Shown here: piece by piece, positions 1-6,372 of the stretch | How positions within the stretch are numbered: position 1 is the first letter of the stretch | Layout: every line of letters starts with the position of its first letter | Assembly (NCBI GenBank): GCA_030835065.1 | Contig: JAUQWR010000053.1 | Coordinates: 1 to 7,473 of the forward strand | DNA from: Candidatus Kapaibacterium sp. | GTDB taxonomy: Bacteria; Bacteroidota; Ignavibacteria; Kapaibacteriales; UBA2268 | Reading direction: 5' to 3' | DNA: 7,473 bases | Position numbers and translations under genes: made by a program | The notes under the pieces: model-generated | Seen by the model: the letters and a program-made list of their open reading frames with translations, nothing else | What the model was told of the DNA's origin: nothing | Database searches by the model: none

Positions 1-438
1 GTCTGAATTTTCGACAGATAAATCAGCAAGCATCCAATATGCAGCAGCACTCAAAAAATCATAACCTTCGTTGTAATCAATAAGCTTGATATCAATATGA
101 TCAGGATCTTTTTTAAATTTAGCATTTACTTCCGAAAGAGAAAATCCCATCATATTAGTAGTTTGCCCATTTGGCTCTTCCATAGTATATCCGGAGACGC
201 TTGCTGGCAAGTATTCTTTAAGTTTTGTAAAGTGCATTGCTAGAGTATCGCCTTTTGCACGGCGGGCTTGTTTTCTTTCTTGTGCGATTTTTTGCATCTG
301 CTCGGCTTTGTCGCCTGCTTTTGCAAGATTATTGACATTTTCGATTGTTTGCATCGCCTGCTTTGCTTCTTCTACTTTTCCGCAACCGGCTATTACAAAT
401 GCCAACCCAAAACCAAAAATCAGTACTTTTTTCAACAT
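1..438 (-). CDS. Lipoprotein of unknown function, C-terminus cut by window edge
   Basis: The frame is open from an ATG at 438-436 to the left edge, giving 146 residues with no stop, so the C-terminal part is missing. The N-terminus is a lipoprotein signal: two lysines, a hydrophobic stretch, then the lipobox I-A-G-C with the lipidated cysteine at residue 19. Residues about 20-65 are rich in Glu, Lys, Gln and Ala and look helical or coiled-coil, with no prolines. A more globular part follows, including Tyr-Trp and charged residues near 120-140. The start is supported by a strong Shine-Dalgarno, AAGGAG, six bases before the ATG. The gene lies 134 bases downstream of the permease gene on the same strand, so an operon is possible but not shown. 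I do not recognise the family. It is likely anchored in the inner or outer membrane facing the periplasm; that part is inference. Confidence 0.85.
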   Translation of the reverse strand, partial: MLKKVLIFGFGLAFVIAGCGKVEEAKQAMQTIENVNNLAKAGDKAEQMQKIAQERKQARRAKGDTLAMHFTKLKEYLPASVSGYTMEEPNGQTTNMMGFSLSEVNAKFKKDPDHIDIKLIDYNEGYDFLSAAAYWMLADLSVENSD

Positions 439-444
439 AAATCA

Positions 445-450
445 CTCCTT
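445..450 (-). promoter_or_regulatory. Strong Shine-Dalgarno of the partial lipoprotein gene
   Basis: The minus strand reads AAGGAG followed by TGATTT and then ATG. This is the strongest ribosome binding site in the window and fixes the start of the lipoprotein at 438. The permease, DUF2520 and rsmD starts have no comparable site. Confidence 0.75.
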
Positions 451-572
451 TTATGTATATAAGAAAAATTAATATCTATTCGGGAGTATCTCTATGCCTT
501 GCTTATTCTCATCTACTATTAAATTTTAACCTTTTTTCCAATTGCTAATATAATAAATATAATTTTAAAATA

Positions 573-1805
573 CTATTCGTATTTAATGGATTCTATAATA
601 TTCTGTCGCCCTGCGCGATATGCAGGATATATTGCACCCAAAAACGACAATACAAGTGCAGTGATGCACACCAAAATTACATCTTCTACCTTTAAAACTA
701 CCGGAATTGCATCGATAATATACTTATTAGTATCCACTCTAAACCATTTAAAATTCATTTGCCCCAACACAAATCCGATACCAAGTAATGCTCCAAACAT
801 CGATCCAAAACTACCAATCATAAATCCTTGAAACAGATAAATCTTGCTAATCTCCTTGCTGCTTGCCCCAAATGCCTTCATTATTCCTATATCTTTTTTC
901 TTTTCTGTTACTGTCATCGATAATGAAGCAAGCACATTAAATACTGCAATAATAATTATTATGCTAAGTATAGAAAATGACGCCATTCTCTCAAATCTCA
1001 TCACTTGAAATAAGTCTGCATTTATATCCTTCCAACTTAAAATTTTTGTATTTGCATTCATAATTGAATTTAGTGCGGATGCAATTTTTTCTTCATCTGC
1101 ATTATCTTCGAGCCTTATTTCTAACGAACTAGTCAATAGATCTCCATTAGTATATAATCTGCTGGCTGCTTTTTGCGAACAAAATGCATATATCAAGTCA
1201 TAATCTTTGATGTTTGTTTGAAAAAAACCTTTTACTTTGAATGTCAATCCTTGAGGCTGAGAAAAATTAGAAATAGATTTTTCTAATCTTGACGCAGAGA
1301 GCACTACTAAAGTATCATTTGGCAATACACTCAACCTATCTGCCAGCATAGCACCTATTACAATATTTGGAATTTCCCCTTTGTCGCTATAATCAAATCT
1401 ACCGACTATTCCACCGGATTTTATCATTTTCACATAATCATGGGCACTATCAGGGATTCCCATCACTGTAAATACTCTTATGCCTGTGCCTTTGAGAGCC
1501 ACAGCTCTGCCTTGCATCAATGGAGTAACCGAGCGAATTCCTTGTATTTTTTCAATTTTAGTTTTTAATGTCTCTGCCGAATCTATATATGCTCCTTGGG
1601 CAGGCATAATCCTAAATTGTGGATCAAATCCAATTATTTGCTTAATTGTTATTGCCTGAAATCCATTAAATATTGAAAGTACAGAAATCAGGGCAGCAAC
1701 TCCTACTGTTATTCCTATTATCGAAATAAATGTAATAACAGTAATGAAGTTCATACTTCTCTTGCTAAATATATATCTTAATGCAATTTTTCCTGCAAAC
1801 GACAT
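573..1805 (-). CDS. LolC/LolE-type ABC transporter permease (FtsX/MacB_PCD family)
   Basis: Inner-membrane permease of the lipoprotein-releasing type, which in the Lol system extracts lipoproteins from the inner membrane together with an ATPase (LolD) and passes them to a carrier. The 410 residues show the family layout. There is one N-terminal membrane segment at about 21-45 ending in S-I-F-N-G-F-Q, a large periplasmic MacB-like domain at about 50-270, then three membrane segments at about 276-298, 324-348 and 375-395. The FtsX signature V-T-E-K-K-K-D-I-G-I-M-K-A-F-G-A-S is at 299-315, and the C-terminal Y-P-A-Y-R-A-G-R is at 393-400. I chose the ATG at 1805; the frame also allows a TTG two codons upstream (1811). 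No clear Shine-Dalgarno precedes either. No LolD ATPase gene is visible here, so the partner must be encoded elsewhere. LolC and LolE cannot be told apart, and another FtsX-type exporter subunit is possible. Confidence 0.88.
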   Translation of the reverse strand: MSFAGKIALRYIFSKRSMNFITVITFISIIGITVGVAALISVLSIFNGFQAITIKQIIGFDPQFRIMPAQGAYIDSAETLKTKIEKIQGIRSVTPLMQGRAVALKGTGIRVFTVMGIPDSAHDYVKMIKSGGIVGRFDYSDKGEIPNIVIGAMLADRLSVLPNDTLVVLSASRLEKSISNFSQPQGLTFKVKGFFQTNIKDYDLIYAFCSQKAASRLYTNGDLLTSSLEIRLEDNADEEKIASALNSIMNANTKILSWKDINADLFQVMRFERMASFSILSIIIIIAVFNVLASLSMTVTEKKKDIGIMKAFGASSKEISKIYLFQGFMIGSFGSMFGALLGIGFVLGQMNFKWFRVDTNKYIIDAIPVVLKVEDVILVCITALVLSFLGAIYPAYRAGRQNIIESIKYE

Positions 1806-1892
1806 TATCAATTCATTTAATTATTTGTAATTTTGCAAAATAAGAAATTTTGATGTATTTTTTCTTTTTTTGATTTTTTTTGGGAAATACCA
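1806..1892. promoter_or_regulatory. Divergent intergenic region between permease and DUF2520 gene, with a 12-base palindrome
   Basis: These 87 bases must hold the start signals of two divergent genes if neither is read from further away. A perfect 12-base palindrome, ATTTTGCAAAAT, lies at 1830-1841. On the plus strand TAATTTTG (1828-1835) fits the Bacteroidota -7 consensus TAnnTTTG, about 58 bases before the TTG start; on the minus strand the overlapping TTATTTTG fits 7 of 8 positions. No TTG -33 box is seen at the usual spacing on the plus strand, so promoter assignment is weak. A T-rich tract occupies about 1857-1880. No strong Shine-Dalgarno was found for either gene. Confidence 0.35.
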
Positions 1893-2756
1893 TTGGAAAA
1901 TATTTCTGAATATAGCTTCGGAATTGTTGGAGCAGGCAAATTAGGTTATTGCTTGATAGAATATCTACGAATTAATTCTAATATTAAATGGATTGTCGAG
2001 CCAAATATTAATCTCAATTTCGACTTTTGCAAAAGATATCACAGCATACAAGAAATTGAGTTCCCTGCCGACTTCATACTTCTTGCCTTGCCGGACAATC
2101 AAATTCAATCAGCAGCAGATCAATTTGCAAATTCAACTTTGGAACTAAGAAGCTCTTGTTTTATTCATTTTTCCGGTTCCCTGGGCAAAGAGGTATTAAA
2201 TTGTCTGGAAGCAAAATCAGCATTTTTTGGAGCACACCCTTTTCAAACTTTTTATAAATTCACAAACGATATGTTTGATGATATATCATGGGGAATAGAT
2301 TGCGACGATGAAAATCGAAGTCTATCCGATTTATTTATAAAAATCATGAAAGGCAAAGCACATTATTTCACAAACTCTCAGATAAATCAAAAATCTATTT
2401 ATCATGCAATTGGAGCGGTTGCAGCCAATCAGATTTGTAGCACTACATCGCTTGCCAAAAGTTTAGCAGAGCAAATTGAGCTTCCCGTAAATAATTTTTT
2501 AAGTAATATTTTATCAAAATCTATCGATAACGTACTGAATGCAGACATCAACGAATTTCCACTCACTGGTCCTATTGCACGTAAAGACATATCAACTGTA
2601 ATTAAACATATTAAATCAATAGCAGATACTGATTTAAAAAGTGCATATATATATAATTCAATTTCTATAATTTATATGGCAAAGCATTATGGGCTCATTG
2701 ATTCCACAGAAGCAGAAAAAATGAAAAATGCTTTGATTGAACAAATCAACAAATGA
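1893..2756 (+). CDS. Rossmann-like and DUF2520 domain protein (NAD(P)-binding, putative oxidoreductase)
   Basis: A 287-residue cytoplasmic protein with the two-domain plan of the Rossmann_like/DUF2520 family, related in fold to pyrroline-5-carboxylate reductase and F420-dependent NADP oxidoreductases; its substrate is unknown. Residues 9-18 form the dinucleotide loop G-I-V-G-A-G-K-L-G, with Gly13, Gly15 and Gly18 in the GxGxxG pattern. Residues 60-70 (F-I-L-L-A-L-P-D-N) match the strand-4 region. The helical DUF2520 part shows G-A-H-P-F-Q-T-F at 113-120, Y-H-A-I-G-A-V-A-A-N at 170-179 and L-T-G-P-I-A-R at 224-230, which are family hallmarks. The start is TTG at 1893: an in-frame TGA at 1851-1853 lies upstream with no ATG between, and the next ATG (Met127) would remove the nucleotide-binding loop. 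It is the only plus-strand gene, divergent from the permease and convergent with the T9SS cargo gene. Confidence 0.85.
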   Translation: MENISEYSFGIVGAGKLGYCLIEYLRINSNIKWIVEPNINLNFDFCKRYHSIQEIEFPADFILLALPDNQIQSAADQFANSTLELRSSCFIHFSGSLGKEVLNCLEAKSAFFGAHPFQTFYKFTNDMFDDISWGIDCDDENRSLSDLFIKIMKGKAHYFTNSQINQKSIYHAIGAVAANQICSTTSLAKSLAEQIELPVNNFLSNILSKSIDNVLNADINEFPLTGPIARKDISTVIKHIKSIADTDLKSAYIYNSISIIYMAKHYGLIDSTEAEKMKNALIEQINK

Positions 2757-2804
2757 TTAATTATTTAAAGTCATTTAAACTTTTATCATATTTTACATAA
2801 ATAC

Positions 2805-2838
2805 AAAGATTATTTAAATTACTAAGTAATTAATCTTT
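2805..2838. terminator. Possible terminator hairpin between convergent genes
   Basis: In the 81-base convergent gap, AAAGATTA (2805-2812) pairs with TAATCTTT (2831-2838), and the enclosed ATTACT (2818-2823) and AGTAAT (2825-2830) can form an inner stem. On the plus strand the arm runs into TTTT, which would suit termination of the DUF2520 transcript. Read from the minus strand it ends in a shorter broken T run. The stem is entirely A/T-rich and weak, and it touches the stop codon of the minus-strand gene, so it may be chance. Confidence 0.3.
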
Positions 2839-4172
2839 TAATACTTCACTATCATTTTCGATATTTTTTCTTGTCCTTTACTTACACATAAAAAGTAAAC
2901 GCCTTGATTTAATTTTTCAATATTAAAAGTACAGCTCGATTCTCCTGATATATAATTAATATCAATATTACTTGTAAGATTTACTACTTCTAATCCCATT
3001 AAATCATTCAACCTGACATCATATTCATCTAAATCAACGAGATTTAGTACCATTTCTATTGTTACAATATTTTTGCTCGGATTTGGATAAATTTTTCTGA
3101 TATAAAAATCTGATAATATTTGATTATCAACTGTATTTATTATAGGATTTACCTTTTTTATCAATCCATTTTCTAATGTTCCTAAATAAAGGCTGCCATA
3201 TTTGTCGTTTACTACTGAAAATACTGTAAGTGAAGTATTACATATTGATGAAGGAAAAACATATTTTTTAATTATATAATTATCTAAAATAAGATAATAA
3301 TTTGATGTATGCCAAAATAAATTAACCCTATTATTTTTATCAATAAATATTTTATTAATAAAATTATTAGAAATCCCCCCTAATTTTGTCTTATCGATAA
3401 GACTATCTGGAATTACTAATTGATTCCATTTATTTTCTTTGAAATATGAAACTTCTCCATTTCTACTCGAAGCCCATATTATATTATTAATTTTATCAAA
3501 GCATAGTTCAGCGCAAGCATTTTTAAAATTAAGCTCTTCTAATGTAAATTTTTTGTAAATAAATTTATTTTGAGTCGAATTGGTTGAAAAAGCTAAAATT
3601 CCATCATCGCCAGAAACCCAAATGTTTGATGAAGTATCAGCTAACAATTTTGTCTTATGGAAGTTTATTGATAATATTTTGTTTTCATAAGACACATCAT
3701 AATCTGTAAATTCATTTCCGCTTAGCTTCGAAAGATACGGATTTCGAGATGTGAACCAAATATCATTATTGTTATCAATTGTCAATCCATTAATATATTC
3801 GTAATCCCAATCACCTTTTATTGATTTTCTGTCGAAAAAAGCTAAACTATCGTTATCAAGATAATATTTCATAAACCCCAATTCGGATGCTCCCCAAAGA
3901 ATATTATCTTTTGAAACCTCAAAGCTTCTTAAATTATAATATTTAGTATCTGAATATAATGAACCGTTTATTTTTTGTGAATTTAAAGAATCTTGTATAA
4001 AAATATTATCTGAAGCAGGGAATATTACTCTATTTGAAGAATCCACAGCTAATGTTGATATATTAGCAAGAATAATATCATCAATTTTCTCTTGCCTACT
4101 CCAGTCTTCTTGGCAGAATATTTTGCAAATATTAAAAATACATGCAAAAACTATTAAAAATAATGCTTTCAT
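2838..4172 (-). CDS. Secreted beta-propeller-like protein with T9SS type A C-terminal sorting domain
   Basis: A 444-residue protein predicted to cross the inner membrane by Sec and the outer membrane by type IX secretion. Residues 1-20 are a signal peptide with a hydrophobic core; the cysteine at 20 follows Phe, so this is not a lipobox. Residues about 35-345 contain repeated short blocks resembling two-component-regulator propeller repeats: I-L-W-G-A-S-E-L-G near 91, D-I-W-F-T-S near 137, N-I-W-V-S-G-D-D-G near 183, I-I-W-A-S-S-R-N-G near 231 and S-L-Y-L-G-T-L-E-N-G-L near 327. The sorting domain spans about 358-444, opening with I-Y-P-N-P-S (361-366) and closing with L-N-Q-G-V-Y-F and a short basic tail, as in type A domains. 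AAAGGTG lies four bases before the ATG. The ligand is unknown. Codon use is much AT-richer than in the permease or rsmD. The T9SS machinery itself is not in the window. Confidence 0.85.
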   Translation of the reverse strand: MKALFLIVFACIFNICKIFCQEDWSRQEKIDDIILANISTLAVDSSNRVIFPASDNIFIQDSLNSQKINGSLYSDTKYYNLRSFEVSKDNILWGASELGFMKYYLDNDSLAFFDRKSIKGDWDYEYINGLTIDNNNDIWFTSRNPYLSKLSGNEFTDYDVSYENKILSINFHKTKLLADTSSNIWVSGDDGILAFSTNSTQNKFIYKKFTLEELNFKNACAELCFDKINNIIWASSRNGEVSYFKENKWNQLVIPDSLIDKTKLGGISNNFINKIFIDKNNRVNLFWHTSNYYLILDNYIIKKYVFPSSICNTSLTVFSVVNDKYGSLYLGTLENGLIKKVNPIINTVDNQILSDFYIRKIYPNPSKNIVTIEMVLNLVDLDEYDVRLNDLMGLEVVNLTSNIDINYISGESSCTFNIEKLNQGVYFLCVSKGQEKISKMIVKY

Positions 4173-4369
4173 ATTGCACCTTTATATTTATAATATTTGA
4201 TTGAGAATTATATTTTATATTCTCTAATCATAATATCGTTTCAAAAGCAGGATTGTACAGATTTATAACAAAGTTATTCTTTTAGATTAAAATTCGATAT
4301 AAATCTATAATTGTCAATATAATTTTAATATCAATCTTAAATATCATTGAAATACAATTTAATTCGTAG

Positions 4370-4385
4370 TTTGTAAAATTACAAA
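4370..4385. repeat. Short inverted repeat in the gap upstream of the T9SS cargo gene
   Basis: TTTGTAA (4370-4376) and TTACAAA (4379-4385) are perfect complements separated by AA. A dyad this tight suits a dimeric DNA-binding protein better than an RNA hairpin. In DNA this AT-rich such a dyad can also arise by chance. Confidence 0.25.
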
Positions 4386-4422
4386 ACCACAATAATTGAT
4401 AATTAATTATATTAAAACCCAG

Positions 4423-4460
4423 TCCCGTCTTCTGATTAAATTGAAGGCGGATAAAGCATA
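4423..4460 (+). repeat. Intergenic hairpin repeat, copy 1
   Basis: Thirty-eight bases that align with 6334-6372 with one substitution (A4435 against G6346) and one single-base gap. The core is a stem: CCGTCTTC (4425-4432) pairs with GAAGGCGG (4443-4450) over eight positions, one of them G-U, with a ten-base loop that contains the substitution. The stem is fully paired only in plus-strand RNA; the minus strand has a C-A mismatch. There is no T run after it in either direction, so it is not a standard intrinsic terminator. It is GC-rich against a very AT-rich background. It lies 68 bases past the stop of the thioredoxin-like gene. Confidence 0.85.
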
Positions 4461-4481
4461 TATCAGACTCACTTGATATAT
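4458..4481. repeat. Perfect 8-base inverted repeat adjoining hairpin repeat copy 1
   Basis: ATATATCA (4458-4465) and TGATATAT (4474-4481) are exact complements around an eight-base loop, GACTCACT. It overlaps the last three bases of hairpin repeat copy 1 and has no counterpart beside copy 2. In transcripts of the thioredoxin-like gene it would form the first hairpin after the stop codon, about 47 bases downstream. It may help end or protect that transcript; no U run follows. Confidence 0.4.
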
Positions 4482-4528
4482 AACATCAATTACAAGTTAC
4501 TAATAAATTAAATATAAAGCAAATATTT

Positions 4529-5095
4529 CTATTGGATTCCTATGTCTTCAATTATCTTTTTTGAAATACTTTCAGTTTGCCCATCTAATGTTTCGAATAG
4601 GAATTTGTAATCATAATGAATAATTCTTCCATCAATCAACACAATTAATTCCGGATAATATTCTGTACCCAGAGAATTAGCAATTTGCCCGATATTATCT
4701 TCTTTATTTACTACAAAATCTAAATATGTTGTATCTTGATTTAATAATTGCCTTATTGAATTTTCAGTTTTTCTGTTTGCAACTGTTGAATGACTGTCAC
4801 CAATAACGCAAATCAAAGGAAAGTTGAATTTTGCTTTAGATTTAAGCAATCCCCTTACTTTGCTCAAAGATTTGAAGCATTGTGAGCATGCTACATTTCC
4901 ATCAGCAATTACAATCATAGCTCTATCATATTTGTTTTTCAGATCAATTGTATCGTTGTGATAAGTTTTTACTTTTGAATTTATATTTCTTGATTTATTA
5001 TTACATGATATTATAGCAAATAAACCAAGCAATAAAACAATACTATTTAAACTTATAAAAAATGAACGCTGCTTTAATATTTGAATTACTTTCAT
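4529..5095 (-). CDS. Thioredoxin-like lipoprotein with CSQC motif
   Basis: A 188-residue exported protein. The N-terminus has basic residues, a hydrophobic segment (about 12-29) and the lipobox I-I-S-C with the lipid cysteine at 31, so it should be membrane-anchored on the periplasmic side or at the surface. A thioredoxin-like fold is suggested by the strand A-M-I-V-I-A-D (59-65) leading to C70-S-Q-C73 at the start of a helix, a second strand P-L-I-C-V-I-G-D (93-100), and Y-Y-P-E-L-I-V-L-I-D-G (146-156), where Pro148 sits where the cis-proline is expected. The pattern is nearer to AhpC/TSA- or TlpA-type proteins than to classical CGPC thioredoxin. I chose the ATG at 5095; a TTG four codons upstream (5107) is also open. 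The start lies inside the 3' end of the propeller lipoprotein gene (53-base overlap), which indicates co-transcription and probably translational coupling. The substrate is unknown. Confidence 0.72.
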   Translation of the reverse strand: MKVIQILKQRSFFISLNSIVLLLGLFAIISCNNKSRNINSKVKTYHNDTIDLKNKYDRAMIVIADGNVACSQCFKSLSKVRGLLKSKAKFNFPLICVIGDSHSTVANRKTENSIRQLLNQDTTYLDFVVNKEDNIGQIANSLGTEYYPELIVLIDGRIIHYDYKFLFETLDGQTESISKKIIEDIGIQ

Positions 5096-6278
5096 AGTAC
5101 TTTTCAATTATATTATTTAATTCCTTTTTTGTTTTTTTTCTTAAATTGCTATCCAATTTAAAAGGTAGATCTATTGGTACAATCATACAGGTATTTACAA
5201 TATAATATTTTGCACCCAAATATGACACATTGTAGCTATCACCAATTATATCATTCGAGTAATCTTTTGGCAGATTATTTCCAATATCATATAAATCTTC
5301 TTTATATATGATCCATTTACCTTCTTTTTCAATCCAAATATCATAGCAAGTAAACTTACTTTCATTCAAGTATCTAGACACAATAATACTTGTATCATTA
5401 ATAAAATCGACTGTTCTAATACAAGGAAGCACACTATACTTTGAATATTCTGCTCTAAATTCATTAAAATCTTCAACTTTATCTAATTCTTTTTTTAAAT
5501 TATTTAAATAGTCATTAAATATCCAATTTTTAGGAATGTAATTTATTTCATTCATTAAATTGAAATTCTTGTCATAAATTTTAATTTTATATTCTGATAT
5601 ATCACTTAATAATATTTTATCTTTGTAAACTGAAAAACATCTTTTTGGCATTTCGTAGTTCAGCATTGCACCTTTAGTATTTTCAAATTCCTTGTGTTTT
5701 GCAACTTGCATCGTTTTTAAATCATATAATTTGATTTTGGGCTTTCTATACAGTTTTCCAAAAACATTTGTATATATTGCTATTGTTGAATCCATGAAAT
5801 CAATTCTATCATAGCCGGCTGATTGAATATTTTTATCATATTCATCCTTGATCCCGACTACTTGTGTTAAATTAATTTTCTCATTAATAATTGAGTATTT
5901 ATAAATAAATCCACTGGCTAACACATAAAGAGAAGAATCATTTATAGCAAAATCCAAGATCCATGTTCTTTTGGGAATATATACTTTAATATTTTGCACA
6001 ATATCGTCCTGCATTTTCAAAATACTTATTGAATCTGAATTAAAATTTGATTTAAAATCCCATTGATACATATAATAAATATTATTATTTGATTTAATTC
6101 TAAAAATATTATTACTATTTTGAATATCTTCAGGATATATGATATTATTTTCTGACAGAATATCTGTAAGTAGTGAATAATTTTCTGGAATATAATTTAT
6201 TTCCTTATACTTAGCACTACAAGACAAGATAGAAATAACAGCAATAACTATAAACATATATTTAACATACTTAAACAT
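5043..6278 (-). CDS. Lipoprotein, probable 6-bladed beta-propeller
   Basis: A 411-residue lipoprotein. Residues 1-20 form the signal with I-S-I-L-S-C and the lipid cysteine at 20. The mature part is rich in beta-strand-like blocks with the rhythm of a propeller: W-I-L-D-F-A-I-N-D-S-S-L-Y-V-L-A-S-G (106-123), I-D-F-M-D-S-T-I-A-I-Y (159-169), a strand ending K-I-K-I-Y-D-K-N-F-N-L (231-241) and V-D-F-I-N-D-T-S-I-I-V-S-R-Y (290-303). The size and the repeated 'F-x-N/D-D-S/T-x-I/L' pattern fit the 6-bladed beta-propeller lipoproteins common in Bacteroidota; this is a pattern judgement, not a profile match. AAAGG lies ten bases before the ATG. The last 17 or so residues are encoded in DNA shared with the start of the thioredoxin-like gene. 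It is extremely AT-rich (6 G/C in the 60 bases 6061-6120). The ligand and role are unknown. Hairpin repeat copy 2 lies 55 bases before its start codon. Confidence 0.75.
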   Translation of the reverse strand: MFKYVKYMFIVIAVISILSCSAKYKEINYIPENYSLLTDILSENNIIYPEDIQNSNNIFRIKSNNNIYYMYQWDFKSNFNSDSISILKMQDDIVQNIKVYIPKRTWILDFAINDSSLYVLASGFIYKYSIINEKINLTQVVGIKDEYDKNIQSAGYDRIDFMDSTIAIYTNVFGKLYRKPKIKLYDLKTMQVAKHKEFENTKGAMLNYEMPKRCFSVYKDKILLSDISEYKIKIYDKNFNLMNEINYIPKNWIFNDYLNNLKKELDKVEDFNEFRAEYSKYSVLPCIRTVDFINDTSIIVSRYLNESKFTCYDIWIEKEGKWIIYKEDLYDIGNNLPKDYSNDIIGDSYNVSYLGAKYYIVNTCMIVPIDLPFKLDSNLRKKTKKELNNIIEKYYESNSNIKAAFIFYKFK

Positions 6279-6333
6279 TATTTTTTTTCCTTTAATCCAG
6301 TCATTTTTCTACAATATGTGATTATCGAGCATT

Positions 6334-6372
6334 TCCCGTCTTCTGGTTAAATTGAAGGCGGATAAGAGCATA
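6334..6372 (+). repeat. Intergenic hairpin repeat, copy 2
   Basis: Second copy of the element at 4423-4460, in the same orientation, 39 bases long with 37 of 39 aligned columns identical. CCGTCTTC (6336-6343) pairs with GAAGGCGG (6354-6361) around a ten-base loop, with the same single G-U pair. The flanks outside the element do not resemble those of copy 1. It lies 68 bases past the stop of rsmD, the same distance as copy 1 from the stop of its preceding gene, and upstream of the propeller lipoprotein gene, whose promoter must lie nearby if it is not read from rsmD. Confidence 0.85.

Larger units (their letters stand above)
4173..4528. other. 356-base AT-rich intergenic region upstream of the T9SS cargo gene
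   Basis: No convincing gene was found here. It holds, from the right, a perfect inverted repeat (4458-4481), hairpin repeat copy 1 (4423-4460) and a 7+2+7 inverted repeat (4370-4385). The minus strand also carries TAACTTTG (4276-4269), a match to the Bacteroidota -7 consensus about 97 bases before the ATG at 4172, but no TTG box at the usual 19-21 base spacing. The minus-strand TTGACA at 4317-4312 lies too far away to pair with it. The promoter of the T9SS cargo gene probably lies in this gap, but its position is not resolved. Confidence 0.5.

Noticed and set aside
268..462. Plus-strand open frame of 64 codons rich in Phe, Leu and Cys
   Set aside because: It is the complement of the lipoprotein gene, which has a perfect lipobox and strong Shine-Dalgarno on the minus strand.
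586..831. Plus-strand open frame of 81 codons
   Set aside because: It lies wholly inside the permease gene on the opposite strand, has no ribosome site and its translation looks like no protein domain.
4269..4317. Promoter for the T9SS cargo gene made of TTGACA and TAACTTTG
   Set aside because: The two boxes are 35 or more bases apart, too far for either the sigma-70 or the Bacteroidota promoter spacing.
4173..4422. Small gene or riboswitch upstream of the T9SS cargo gene
   Set aside because: No open frame with a start and ribosome site, and no conserved riboswitch core, could be recognised; the sequence is simple and AT-rich.
4423..4460. Integron attC site
   Set aside because: The repeat has a stem-loop, but I see no paired RYYYAAC/GTTRRRY core sites, no extrahelical-base pattern and no integrase gene.
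6334..6372. Intrinsic terminator of rsmD
   Set aside because: In minus-strand RNA the stem carries a C-A mismatch and no U run follows, so it does not meet the usual criteria. Another 3'-end role remains possible.
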